Source of the DNA: DYJB01 sp963777165
GTDB taxonomy: Bacteria > Chloroflexota > Anaerolineae > Anaerolineales > E44-bin32
Direction: 5' to 3'
DNA: 64,000 bases
NCBI GenBank assembly: GCA_963777165.1
Contig: CAVZPO010000023.1
Location: forward strand, 372,001 to 436,000
The notes beneath the pieces were generated by a model. It was not told the origin of the DNA and searched no databases. It worked only from the letters and a program-made list of their open reading frames with translations. Position 1 is the stretch's first letter; each line of letters begins with the position of its first letter. The position numbers and the translations under genes are program-made. This document shows positions 1-9,246 of the stretch, piece by piece.

Positions 1-128
1 CGCGCATCGCTGTCGTCGTAACCGGGCGGCAGATACAGCCACACCGGGCGAGTGGCCGGGTCGCCCAGCGGGTTGCCGCGCAGGGCAGCGCTCTCGAGCT
101 CCTCCACAACCACTCGCGATACAGCCAT
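1..128 (-). CDS. Putative esterase, N-terminal fragment (runs off window)
   Basis: Only the first 42 residues are inside the window; the gene continues past base 1. Reading the minus strand from ATG at 128 gives a protein with VWLYLPPGYDDSD near residue 30-42. A short N-terminus followed by a LPPGYDDS stretch is typical of the alpha/beta-hydrolase putative esterase (esterase D / enterochelin esterase-like) family, where it forms the first strands of the fold. The nucleophile motif lies outside the window, so activity cannot be judged. It is divergent from the ParB-fold gene at 314. Confidence 0.6.
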   Translation of the reverse strand, partial: MAVSRVVVEELESAALRGNPLGDPATRPVWLYLPPGYDDSDA

Positions 129-313
129 TGGTCAGCCTCTCGGGAAGGGGATTATAACCGTCCGGAAGCAACGGCCAAGAGCAGGGACAGCGGCACGTCC
201 TTGAGAGAGATCCGCTTCCGTGGTAGTCTATTTGGACTATTCCACGCAGGTTTGCGTCGCCACCTGCTGAAGGGACCGCGCCCAGGCGCCGTCGTGCGCA
301 CGCCCGAACCAGC

Positions 314-1156
314 ATGCTTCCGATCCCGGATCTCCCCGACCTGCGGGTCGTTTCGCTCCAATCGCTCGTGCTCCACGAACGGATGGACCCGCGCCGTGCG
401 CCGCCCCTGGTCGAGGCGCTCCGGGCGGATGGGGTGCTCAGGAATCCGCCCATCGTTCACCCTGTCTCTCAGCGGTCGGAGCGATTCGTCGTCCTGGACG
501 GGGCGAACCGGACGACGGCTTTCAAGTTGCTCGGGATCGCGCACATCCTCGTGCAGGTCGTCCATGCCGGGAATACCTCGGTTCAGTTGGAGACCTGGAA
601 CCATGTGCTCTCGTGTCTGGCGCCACGAGGGCTGACCGAAGCGCTGGAACGGTTCCCGGACCTGACCATCATCGCCTCGGAGCCGGACCGGGCGGCATAC
701 AACGTCAGCGTAGGGGCATCCCTGGCTTATGTGTCGCTGCCGGACGGTGGGGCGCTGGAAGTGGTCGGCGAAACGCGACCTCTGGACTGGCGCGTCCGGA
801 ACCTGAACCTGCTGGTGGACGCCTACCGCGACCGCTGCCAGCTGGCGCGCACTACGGCCCGCTTTGCGAAGGGCCTGGAGCGTGTCTTCCCCGACCTTTC
901 GGGGCTGATGGTCTTCCCACGCTTTGAGCACGAGGAAGTCCTGCAGGCGGCTACTGCCGGCTGGCTCCTGCCGGCGGGCCTCACTCGGTTCGTGATCTCG
1001 CCGCGGGCGCTGCGCTTGAACTATCCGCTCGAGCGGCTGCAATCCGACCAGCCGATGGAGACCAAGCGCGCGGAGCTCACGGCGTGGGTTCGCGAACGGG
1101 CCGAGGCGCGCCGTGTCCGGTATTATGCTGAGTCGACTTTTCTGTTCGACGAATGA
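314..1156 (+). CDS. ParB/sulfiredoxin-fold protein (SbnI/SerK-like)
   Basis: 280 residues. The N-terminal third carries a ParB-like pattern: a short segment setting the search orientation (LHERMDPRRAPPL), then DGVLRNPPIV and VVLDGANRTTAFKLLG near residues 35-75. The phrase VLDGANR resembles the ParB nuclease-like fold and especially the SbnI/free serine kinase branch, which uses this fold for nucleotide-dependent chemistry rather than DNA partition. No helix-turn-helix or CTPase-linked partner gene is seen nearby. The start at 314 is the first ATG and has no strong ribosome binding site. It could be a small-molecule kinase or a regulator; the sequence alone does not decide. Confidence 0.55.
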   Translation: MLPIPDLPDLRVVSLQSLVLHERMDPRRAPPLVEALRADGVLRNPPIVHPVSQRSERFVVLDGANRTTAFKLLGIAHILVQVVHAGNTSVQLETWNHVLSCLAPRGLTEALERFPDLTIIASEPDRAAYNVSVGASLAYVSLPDGGALEVVGETRPLDWRVRNLNLLVDAYRDRCQLARTTARFAKGLERVFPDLSGLMVFPRFEHEEVLQAATAGWLLPAGLTRFVISPRALRLNYPLERLQSDQPMETKRAELTAWVRERAEARRVRYYAESTFLFDE

Positions 1157-1238
1157 GGCTCCCCTGAGATTCTCCCGGAGCATGCGGCGGTCCCATCCGG
1201 CGCGACTCGACGCCGATCAAGGAGTCGGAAGGTAACCG

Positions 1239-1604
1239 ATGGATATCGAATGGGCTGACGAGAAGGCAGTGCCACTACCCCCGGGTGATGTCCGGTTCCT
1301 GCGCATCACCGCCGAGCCGTACGAGGATGGGCGACGGATCAAGTTGTCCTATGAGCTGACCCCGTTCCAGAAGCGGCCGAACCTCGAGATCCGTCTGGAA
1401 GACGAGCAAGGAGGGGAGCTCGGCGCGATCTCGATCATCGAGACGATGACCCCCCGGTTCAGCCTGACGGCGCACCTGAGGTCGGACGCGCCGGCAGACG
1501 GACGCCTGCAGGTGCGTTCGGTCTTGGGGTATGACGATCAGCCCGAGGTTGACCGCGCCGTGACGCCGGTGGAGCTTGCGGAAGGCCAGTCCTACCCGGG
1601 GTGA
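1239..1604 (+). CDS. Conserved hypothetical protein, 121 aa
   Basis: A small soluble, acidic protein with no signal peptide, membrane segment or cysteine. The start is well supported: AAGGAGTCGGAAGG lies just upstream of ATG at 1239. The pattern of alternating short strands (FLRITAEPYEDGRRIKLSYELTPF, split here by turns) suggests a single all-beta domain. I do not recognise a family. It follows the ParB-fold gene by 82 bases on the same strand and may share its transcript. Confidence 0.6.
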   Translation: MDIEWADEKAVPLPPGDVRFLRITAEPYEDGRRIKLSYELTPFQKRPNLEIRLEDEQGGELGAISIIETMTPRFSLTAHLRSDAPADGRLQVRSVLGYDDQPEVDRAVTPVELAEGQSYPG

Positions 1605-1683
1605 ACCGGATCGGCGGCTGGATTCTGGGGGCAAATGGGGCTTGGGCCACGTTTCCCACTCTCCGTCCTGAGGGGAGAAGCCC

Positions 1684-1689
1684 TATAAT
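1684..1689 (+). promoter_or_regulatory. Candidate -10 box TATAAT upstream of the BTAD regulator
   Basis: A perfect TATAAT sits in the 217-base gap between the hypothetical gene and the BTAD regulator. No convincing -35 element is present 16-18 bases upstream (CTCCGT). If used, it leaves an untranslated leader of about 125 bases before ATG 1822. Confidence 0.4.
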
Positions 1690-1821
1690 GACTGGACGGG
1701 TGGGCGTCGCGTCGGGGTCGGGCAGCCGCTCCCAGGCCACTCCGGGGTACGGCCCCGGCATGCGGACGCCGGCCCCCGGCGACGCCCGGACCACCGATCG
1801 AGAAGGCCAGGCTTGTAAGGG

Positions 1822-4800
1822 ATGCCTAGGCTCGATCCATTCTTCAGGCACGCGATCACGCCGCCGGCGTTCGACCAGGCGAAGCTCCACCGCGAACGCC
1901 TGGTGGACGCGTTGCACGCCAACGTCACCAGGAAGCTGATCGTCATCGCCGCGCCCTCCCGGGTACGGCAAGACCACGCTTCTGGCCGATTTCCACCATC
2001 ACACCGACATTCCTACCTGCTGGGTCCGTCTGACCGAGGCCGACACGGACGTGATGCGCCTGGCCAGCCTGCTCCAACACTCGCTGGAGAAGCGCTTCCG
2101 CCGGCTCCGCGACCGCCCTAATTTGAGCGCGTTGGCCTCGGCTTCCCCGGCGGCGCTTGCCCGGTCGTTCGCCTCCGCCATCGAGACCTACGTCGGCGAG
2201 GCCTTCGTCATCCTGATGGACGATGTCCACCTGGTAAACGATTCACGACCGGTGCTTGAGTTTCTGGATGAACTGCTCGCCTCACAGCCTGGGCAGGTGA
2301 CGCTGATCGCAGCCGGACGCGAGGTTCTGGATATCTCGTTGGCCCGATTGATGGCCGAAGGCAGCCTGGCCGGCTTCGGTCCACAAGACCTGGCCCTGAC
2401 CTCGGGGGAACTGGCGGAGGTTTCCCGCCTGCAGCTCGGTGTGAATCTGGATGCGGCCGGCGTGGAGGCGCTGCTGGAGGAGACGCGCGGCTGGGTCACC
2501 GGCGTGCTCCTTTCGCGGACGTTAACCGACGGCATGCTGCGAGGCATCCGGGACACCTCGACCCCGCTGGTCTACGAGTACCTGGCTTCCGTGGTCCTGA
2601 ACCGAGAATCGGATGACGTGCGCAACTTCATGCTCGAGGCGTCGCTCCTGCCGGTGATGACCGCCGAAGGATGTGACTCGGTCCTCGGGCGGAATGATTC
2701 GGGGCGCATGCTCGGGCGTCTCTCGCGCTCCGGCCTGTTCCTGCTATCGGCGGGTGCCGGGTCGGCTACCTACGAATTCCATCCGCAGTTCCGCGAGTTC
2801 CTGCTATCCACGTTGGGAGCGCGCGACCAGCGTCGCTTGCTTGCGCTGCGAGAACGGTCTGCAGCGTGGCTTGAGGGTTCGGGGCAGGTCGAGTTGGCGG
2901 TTCGGCTGTATTTCGAAGCGAATCTACCGAAGAGAGCCGCAGCACTGGCGGAGCGCTCCTCCTGGCCGATGCGACGCGCCGGCCGGTTTGCCACACTCGA
3001 GGACTGGACCGAGCGGTGCATCCGATCGGGCCGTTCGACGCCGTGGCTTGTGTTCGAGTTTGCAAGCGCATGTGGCGAGAGGGGGCAATTCGATCGCGCG
3101 CTCGAGCTGCTGGACGAACATCTCCTCGCCGAGGGTGCAGGCGTACCGAGACTGGTGCTCTTGCGGGCGCATATCCTGCGCGGCCTGCTGCTGTACGATG
3201 CCGGCCGGTACGCGGAGCTGGACAAGGCCGTTCAGGCGCTGCGAGGCTTGAAGCGCACCTCCGTCAGCCCCTCGGTGCGCGCCGAGTCGCTGCGGCTTGA
3301 AGCTTGCTGGCACGCCAGCCGGGGTGACCTGGAAGCCGCTGAGTCGACCGCACTGAAGGCGGCCGCCCTCCTGGAGACGCTCGACAACCCGCACAATACG
3401 GCCTTCGCCTGGCAGGACGTCTCGCGTTATCAGTTCCTGCGGAGTGATCCAGCTGGGATCGTGACCTCCATCACGCGGGCGCTGAAGATCCTGGATCGGG
3501 ACGGGGCGCCGGGGCCGGTGAGTGCCGCGTACAACAACCTGGCCGCGGCGCTGCATTTGCAGGGCGAGTTCGACCGCGCTCTGGATGCATTCGCTCACGC
3601 ACTGCGCGCCGCGCGGCTGGGGAACGCGGTGCACCTCGAGGCGATGATCCTGCTCGGAGAAGCAGACTTGTTTTCCGACCTGGGGTTGGCTTTCCAGGCC
3701 GGAGAACTGTACGAACAGGGGTTGGCGCTCGCCACACAGATCGACCGGTCCGATCTGGTGGCCTATGGCTGTCTGCAGACCGCCGCGCTGCACCGCCGCT
3801 CAGGCACGCCGTCCATCGCTGCGGAGTGGTTGAAACGGGCGGCCGCCGCCGAAGGGCGCGCAGAGGCCCCCGTCGCACACAACCTCGAACTTGCAGCGCT
3901 CGAAGTACTGGTTACGCCTGCCAAGGCCATGCGCAGGCTTCAGCGGCTGACCGAGAAACCTGCCGGGCTTGCCCCGGCCGAGAAGGCACGTGCCCTCTAC
4001 CTGAAGGCACGTTGCACGCAGGCCCTGGACGGGGAAGATGTGGCGCAGGCGGCTTACGATACCTGCCTGGACTGGATCGCGCGCTCGTCGACCGAGCAGG
4101 TCGTGGCCTCCGAGCTGCGCCCGGACCTCGATGCCCGTCGCCTGCTGGAGGCTCGATTCTCCGCACACCCCACGGCGAGGCGACTCCTCGAGAGGGTCCA
4201 CACCATGGAGGCTCACGCGCGCCTGTACGACCCGCAGGCCCGAGCCGAGGCTCAGGGAGCACCGATCGAGTTCCTGGCCCTTGGGCAGTCCACGATCCGG
4301 GTCGCCGGCAGGCGCTCGGACGGGCTGAAGCCCCTGTCCCGCGAGGTCGGCTTCTATCTGCTCGACGCCGGCCCCGTCGAGAGGGATACGCTGGTGGAGA
4401 CCTTCTGGCCTGAGCATTCGCCCGGTCGCCAGACGGCAAACTTGCACATGGCCGTCTACCAGCTGCGCCAGCTCCTCGGGAAAGACAGCCTGGCACTGGA
4501 AGGAACGTCCTACTCTCTCCGGCCTTCGCGTGGGCTCGAGTACGACGTCCGGCGCTTCGAGCGTTCAGCGGCTATCGCCGAGCGTCTGCCCGCCGGGGAC
4601 CCACGGCGGATGTTCGCATTGACCGAGGCGGTCAACTCCTACGGCGGTGCCTTCCTGCCGGAGTTCGACTCGGGGTGGGCGGTGGTCCGACGCCGGCAGC
4701 TTCTGTCGCACTACCTGGACTTGCTGATCGCCGGCGCCGAGGAATCGCTGACACGCAACCAGGTGGCACGGGCGGCACAACTTCTGCGCGAAGCGGTGAC

Positions 4801-4975
4801 TCACGAGCCTCTACGGGATGACCTCTACGAGCAGCTCATGCACGCCCTGCATCGAATGGGCCGCCGCAATGAGATCGTCGAGCTTTATCAGCAGTATGTG
4901 CGGGCGCTATCCGACGACCTGGGGCTCGACCCGCCGAACCGGCTCAGTGAACTCTACACCCGCTTGATCTCCTGA
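1822..4975 (+). CDS. STAND-type ATPase / BTAD transcriptional regulator (frameshifted at Walker A)
   Basis: Reconstructed protein of about 1050 residues in the LuxR-MalT/AfsR-like architecture. The N-terminal ATPase begins at ATG 1822; its P-loop reads APSGYGKTTLLADF only if one extra C near 1955-1961 is removed, because the frame switches there. Walker B follows as FVILMDDVHLVND. The middle is a long helical, TPR-like repeat region. The C-terminus holds a winged-helix DNA-binding domain (LSREVGFYLLDAG, then HMAVYQLRQLLGKDSL) and a bacterial transcriptional activation domain (DVRRFERS, then HEPLRDDLYEQLMHALHRMG). Such proteins sense a signal through the ATPase and repeats and activate nearby genes, here probably the small-protein island just downstream. 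Without the correction the ATPase would be lost. Confidence 0.85.
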
Positions 4976-5111
4976 CCCCAAACCGAAGCGGCTCTATCGG
5001 CCTGAAGGGGCTCCGGCTGTGCCATTTCTGTTCCCCGGCGTAGAGAATCCGTTGAGAGGTGGCGTGTAGTATGGAACCGAGTGGAGACAAGTTTCACCAA
5101 GGAGGGTGCCA

Positions 5112-5165
5112 TGACTGGTGTGCGCTGTGCAATTCCGGCGGGCGGATCTGGCGGCGGCCATTAGG
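5112..5165 (+). CDS. Tiny Gly-rich peptide gene (17 codons) with strong ribosome binding site
   Basis: A near-perfect Shine-Dalgarno (AAGGAGGG) lies six bases upstream of an ATG that opens a 17-codon frame ending in TAG: MTGVRCAIPAGGSGGGH. It has one cysteine, one proline and a C-terminal GGSGGGH tail. It sits between the BTAD regulator and the NHLP-like gene, on the same strand. It might be a signalling peptide, a RiPP-like precursor or a translated leader peptide for the downstream genes. The evidence is only the ribosome binding site, the clean short frame and the context; no homologue is known to me. Confidence 0.4.
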
Positions 5166-5223
5166 CGGCCCTGACAGGTTCGAGCGTCACGAACGTCTTT
5201 GCACTTCATTGACAAGTCGCCGG

Positions 5224-5250
5224 GCAGCGAGGCGCAGGTCTTCGCTGCCG
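5224..5250 (+). other. Hairpin between the peptide gene and the NHLP-like gene
   Basis: GGCAGCGA (5224-5231) pairs perfectly with TCGCTGCC (5243-5250) across an 11-base loop. It lies between the short peptide frame and the next start codon and could act as an attenuator or processing site. A TTGACA at 5210-5215 has no -10 partner, so I do not call a promoter here. Confidence 0.35.
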
Positions 5251-5303
5251 CTTGTTTTCTCCAGCACCGGCGCCTGCGGTCCAAATCTCTTCGGGAGGAC
5301 AAC

Positions 5304-5594
5304 ATGTCCATGCAAGCGCTTAACCACCTGGTAGCCCGTTCGATCGTTGACCCGTCGGTGGTCTCGGCTTTCGGCGCCGGGCACCTGGACCCGATCCTGT
5401 GCGACCTGGGGTTCAGCGGAGAACTCCGCACCAGCCTCTCGGGCCTGCAGGCCTCGAGCTGGGCCGAGTTCGCTGTCCTGGCGTACCGGGCGGTCCAGGC
5501 ATTCGAGGCGCCGGTGAGCCGCTTCCAGCTGCCTTCGCCGCTGGAGGGCCTGAGGCGCGATGCCGACAACGTCGGGCGCGAGCACGTTGCATGA
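5304..5594 (+). CDS. Small NHLP/Os1348-like protein, 96 aa
   Basis: The start at 5304 is chosen because GGGAGG lies seven bases upstream; the open frame extends further upstream without a start signal. The protein begins MSMQALNHLVARSIVDPSVV and continues with an aspartate-rich LDPILCDLGFSGE and a final helix. This ALxxLxxRAVxDPxxxxxxxxxPxxxLxxLGF pattern resembles the Nif11/nitrile hydratase-like leader peptide clan, in particular the small Os1348-type proteins of Chloroflexota. There is no GG cleavage motif or cysteine-rich core, so it is probably not a RiPP precursor itself. It overlaps the next gene by ATGA and follows the BTAD regulator. Confidence 0.6.
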   Translation: MSMQALNHLVARSIVDPSVVSAFGAGHLDPILCDLGFSGELRTSLSGLQASSWAEFAVLAYRAVQAFEAPVSRFQLPSPLEGLRRDADNVGREHVA

Positions 5595-6094
5595 TTCTGA
5601 TCGCCCCGGAAGAGCGCCGGTGGCTGCTGCGTAATCTGGCGCTCGGACTCGTGGAATATCTCGGGGTGGCGGAGCCGCCGGTTCCGGTGGAAGCTCTGCT
5701 GCGCCATCCGCCGCGCATCCTGCATGAGGATCTCGGAGTGGTCGAGATGTACTCGAACCTGTGGGATGCGACCTTCGCCCGGCTGCCCGATCAGCGCGGA
5801 AGCATCTTCGTGCGGATCGATCTGCCTTCACGCGAGCGGCGGTTTGCACTGGCGCGCGAGCTTCTCAGGGCGTTGGTGACCAGCGAGCATGGGCGAGCCA
5901 TGGGCTTGCCCGAAATCCTCCTTCCGGAGCTCCAGGAGTGCGCCGAGTATTTCGCTCGCCAACTCCTGGCACCGGAAGCGCTGGTCGCGGCCTACCGGAA
6001 GCGCGGCGGCGGCGCGGCTCAGTTCGCAGAAGCGTTTGACCTGCCGGCGCCCGTTGCGGCGTCGCGCTGGGATGACGCCTCGCTGCTGAACTAG
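5591..6094 (+). CDS. ImmA/IrrE-like protein lacking the HExxH zinc motif
   Basis: 167 residues, start at ATG 5591 overlapping the previous stop. The layout matches ImmA/IrrE (DUF955) metallopeptidases: an N-terminal PVPVEALLRHPPRI segment, the strand IFVRIDLPSRERRFALARELLRA and, after a spacer, EYFARQLLAPEALV and a final FDLPAPVAASR. In active members the second segment ends HELGH; here it reads REL LR (written with a break), both metal ligands being arginine. The downstream glutamate-alanine-phenylalanine helix is kept. I infer a catalytically dead member kept as a binding or regulatory partner. Translational coupling with the NHLP-like gene suggests joint function. Confidence 0.6.
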   Translation: MILIAPEERRWLLRNLALGLVEYLGVAEPPVPVEALLRHPPRILHEDLGVVEMYSNLWDATFARLPDQRGSIFVRIDLPSRERRFALARELLRALVTSEHGRAMGLPEILLPELQECAEYFARQLLAPEALVAAYRKRGGGAAQFAEAFDLPAPVAASRWDDASLLN

Positions 6095-6116
6095 GCCAGG
6101 GGCCGCCACCAGCCCG

Positions 6117-6139
6117 ATAGAGCCGCCGTCAGGCGGCTC
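6117..6139 (+). terminator. Hairpin after the ImmA-like gene
   Basis: GAGCCGCC pairs with GGCGGCTC across GTCA (6120-6139). It precedes the larger palindrome at 6149 and together they close the island. Confidence 0.45.
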
Positions 6140-6148
6140 AAGGCGCGT

Positions 6149-6180
6149 GCAGGACGGGGACCCTAGGGTCCCCGTCCTGC
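6149..6180. terminator. 32-base perfect palindrome, probable terminator
   Basis: GCAGGACGGGGACCCT (6149-6164) is followed at once by its exact reverse complement up to 6180, then TTTCCTGT. The palindrome lies between the ImmA-like gene and the TolB-like gene. The T-run is only three bases. Confidence 0.6.
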
Positions 6181-6234
6181 TTTCCTGTCTGGCATCACCC
6201 TTGCAGGGGCAGGGGAGGGGACTTGCCCGATAGG

Positions 6235-6240
6235 TATAAT
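6235..6240 (+). promoter_or_regulatory. Candidate -10 box TATAAT for the TolB-like gene
   Basis: TATAAT ends 15 bases before ATG 6256, placing the transcription start about 8 bases before the start codon. This argues for ATG 6256 rather than the upstream in-frame ATG at 6223 and for a very short leader. No clear -35 box. Confidence 0.45.
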
Positions 6241-6255
6241 CTCCTGCGAAACCCG

Positions 6256-8166
6256 ATGGCTAATCCCGTGATCCCCCCTCCCGAAGCTCCGGTCCCGCCC
6301 GCCGAGTCGCGCTACGGCGGGGTGCGAAGATGGGCCTTCCGCATCTTCGTGTTCTTCGTCATCCTGACACTCGCCGGGTTGGGTTGGGCGCTCGCTTCGC
6401 TGCGACCGGAGGCTGCCGCGCCTGCCGGAGATTCGGGGACCGCCAGCGGTATAGGCGCCACGAAAAACCCCGAGCCCGGTGCGACCGCTATCTCCCCCCT
6501 CGCCGCGACGCGCAGCACCCCGGATGGGGTCCTGATCTTCGCCCGTCGAAACGCCGGTCGAACACACTTGTGGGCGTTGGTGCCCGGGGATCCGGCGCCT
6601 GTCCAACTCACCTTCGGAGATTGGGACGATCGCGATCCGTCCGTCAGCCCCGATGGCAGCCGAGTGGCACTCGCCTCTCGCCGTGAGGGCAGCTGGGATC
6701 TGTTTCTTCTCGACCTGCCAAGCGGGGAAATTCAGCGCCTCACCGATGCCGGCGGTTATGCCGGCCATCCAACCTGGTCGCCCGATGGCCAATGGATCGC
6801 GTACGAGGGCTACCAGGACGGGGATTTCGACATCTGGATTCATCCCGTCGGGGGCGGGCAGGCAGACATCCAACTGAGCCATCCCGGGATGGATATCTCG
6901 CCCGCGTGGGATCCGGTGTCGGGTCGGCGGATCGCATTCGTGTCGGATGCAGCCGGCGCCGCGGATATCTACCTGGCGAACCTCGACGACCCCGACGAAC
7001 GGTTTGTCAATCTGACGCGCTCGCAAGGGCCGGCGTTCTCAGATCCGACCTTCAGTCCGGATGGCTCCCATCTGGCTTATACACGTCGACTCGATGGACT
7101 TCGGACCATCCTGGTCCACGACTTGACGAACCCGTCTCAGCCGGCGATGGTCCTGGGCCCCGGAGAGGAGGCTGCGTGGTCTCCCGACGGCGGCGTGCTC
7201 TTGGCTGTGCTGATTTCCCCCACGCAGGAGCAAGTGATCGGCTACTCGATGACCCGGACCGAAGCAATTCCGGCCGGCCTGGCGCTGACGGGCAACGTGT
7301 CCAGCCTCGACTGGGCGCAGTCCGGAGGGGTCTCTTTGGCGAGCCGCGCCCGGCGGCGGCGCGGCGGCTTCGGCGACGATGGAGATCAACCAGAGCGTCA
7401 GGCTGGGACTGGTCGATCTCCAGGGAGTCACCGCACCCAGGCCGTCCCTGGTGCAGGGTGTGGATCTGGATTTCGCCGACCTGCGGTTGCAGGTGGCTGG
7501 GGCAAGCGGTTGGGACCTCCTGGGGACGTTGCAGAACGCGTTCGTCGGGATGAACGATCCGCTGCCCCCCGGCTTTGCCCATGAGGACTGGCTGTATACC
7601 GGACGGGCATTCGCCTTCAACGCGGCCGCGTATCAGGCCGGGTGGGTCGAGGTCGTCCGTGAGGATTTCGGCGGGGAGACCTACTGGCGGGTCTACGTCC
7701 GCGCAAGCCGCCAAGATGGCAGCCTGGGCGAGCCGCTGCGTGCTCGGCCTTGGACCTTCGAGGCGCGCTACCTGGGCACCCCTGAGGTCTACGACTCGGG
7801 GGGACTCCGAAAGCACAATCGCCGACGGGCTACTATGTCGACTTCACCGAGCTCGCCGAAGATGCCGGGTTTCATCGGCTTCCGGCGATGGCGAACTGGC
7901 GGACGTTCTTCCCCGGAGCGCGGTTCAATGAGTTCGCCCACTCCGACGAATTGAGTTGGCTGGATGCGATGCTGCTGATCTACCCTCCGGAGGCGATCAT
8001 CACCCCGACGCCCTTCCGGACGCCGACGACCACGCCGACGCTTACCCGCATGCCGACGGCCACGCCGTGGTGGTGGCGCTGGCTGACGCCTCAGCCGACG
8101 CGCACCCCGCCGGCGACCCGGACGGCAACGCCGACCTCGGAAGTCGTCGTCACGCCGACGCCATGA
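6256..8166 (+). CDS. Membrane-anchored TolB-like beta-propeller protein (two frameshifts)
   Basis: About 636 residues after correction. An N-terminal membrane anchor (FRIFVFFVILTLAGLGWAL) is followed by repeated SPDGSRVAL / SPDGQWIAY / SPDGSHLAY blades of a TolB/WD40-like propeller facing outside, then a C-terminal domain and a Pro-Thr-rich tail (TPTPFRTPTTTPTLTRMPT). The frame breaks at a GGAGGGG run (7323-7330, one extra base) and again at a six-G run (7796-7802, one base missing); the reading resumes cleanly each time (WAQSGGSLWRAAPGG, then YDSGGTPKAQSP). Both breaks sit in G-runs, which favours sequencing error. The stop overlaps the next start by ATGA. Confidence 0.75.
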
Positions 8167-9230
8167 GCGTCCAAGGGCGGCTTGCGGTTCTGATCGGGCT
8201 GGCGTTGGTGGCGGCCTCGTGCGCCGCGCCGCCCGCGACGCCCGCGACAAGCGATTTGCTGACGGACGAAGCAGAGCCGCTGGCGACCGCCACACAGGTC
8301 GCGGCCACGCAGATTTCGATGCTGCCCGCCGCGACGTTGGCCCAAATCGATTTCCCGACGCCGGGCCCCAATCCTGTCTCAGCGTGGCGTCCGCCGCCGT
8401 ACCCGGTGCCCCGAGCTGTCCGGCCCGAAGATCACTTCTACTTCCTGCGCCCGATTCCTTCCGGCAACGTCAACTGGCCGCACCCGCGCTATCGGTACGG
8501 CAACACCTTCTTCGGGGAGGAGAGCATCCACACCGGCGTCGATCTGGATGCTGCCCGTGGGACGCCGGTCCTGGCAGCTGGGAGCGGAAAGGTCGTGTGG
8601 GTTGGTTTCGGCTTGTACTCCGGAACCAACAATCCCAATGACCCGTACGGGCTGGCCATCTTGATCCGGCACGATTTCGGGCATGACGGGCGGTTGATGT
8701 ACTCGGCCTACGCGCACCTGGAACGGGCTGACGTCTGGCTGGGACAGCGCGTGGAGGCCGGCGAAGTGATCGGCCAGGTCGGGGACACCGGGAATGCCGA
8801 GGGACCGCACCTGCATTTCGAGATCCGCTTCGGCGAGGACGGCTACTTCACCACGCGCAATCCGGAGTTGTGGATGGTGCCCCCGGAAGGATGGGGCGTC
8901 CTGGCCGGCCGGGTCTCGGACAGCATAGGAAGGCCGCTGGCCGAGCAGCTCGTCCAGATCTTCTCGCTCGAGAGCGGACAGCGCTGGGACGTTTGGACGT
9001 ACGCGCCCGAGACCGTGCACCCTGACGATCGCTACGGGGAGAACTTCGTCATCAGCGACTTGCCCGCCGGGCCGTACGAGGTCAGGATCGACTTCGCCGG
9101 CCATACTTCTTTCGCCCAGATGCTGGTGCTCGCCGGCCAGACCAACATCTTCGAGTTCAACGGCCGGAAGGGGTTCGTCGTCGAGCCAACCCCAACCCCC
9201 GGAACTGGCTTTACTCCACCGACCTCCTGA
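8163..9230 (+). CDS. M23 family metallopeptidase lipoprotein
   Basis: 355 residues starting at ATG 8163, overlapping the previous stop. The signal peptide ends in a lipobox (LVAASC), so it should be a lipoprotein on the outer face of the membrane. The LytM/peptidase M23 domain has the zinc ligands in IHTGVDLD (about residue 121) and HLHFEIRF (about residue 216). After it comes a carboxypeptidase-regulatory-like beta domain (GVLAGRVSDSIGRPLAEQ, then YEVRIDFAGHTSF) and a Pro-Thr tail. M23 enzymes cut peptidoglycan cross-links or act as scaffolds. Coupling to the propeller gene suggests both act on the cell envelope. Confidence 0.9.
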   Translation: MSVQGRLAVLIGLALVAASCAAPPATPATSDLLTDEAEPLATATQVAATQISMLPAATLAQIDFPTPGPNPVSAWRPPPYPVPRAVRPEDHFYFLRPIPSGNVNWPHPRYRYGNTFFGEESIHTGVDLDAARGTPVLAAGSGKVVWVGFGLYSGTNNPNDPYGLAILIRHDFGHDGRLMYSAYAHLERADVWLGQRVEAGEVIGQVGDTGNAEGPHLHFEIRFGEDGYFTTRNPELWMVPPEGWGVLAGRVSDSIGRPLAEQLVQIFSLESGQRWDVWTYAPETVHPDDRYGENFVISDLPAGPYEVRIDFAGHTSFAQMLVLAGQTNIFEFNGRKGFVVEPTPTPGTGFTPPTS

Positions 9231-9246
9231 ATCGAAACGCGAACTC

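Noticed and set aside
152..1183. Long minus-strand open frame of 343 codons opposite the ParB-fold gene
   Set aside because: Arg- and Pro-rich composition, no start signal, antisense to a gene with a recognisable fold. Typical shadow frame in GC-rich DNA.
5208..5240. TTGACA at 5210-5215 as promoter of the NHLP-like gene
   Set aside because: No -10 box 16-18 bases downstream.
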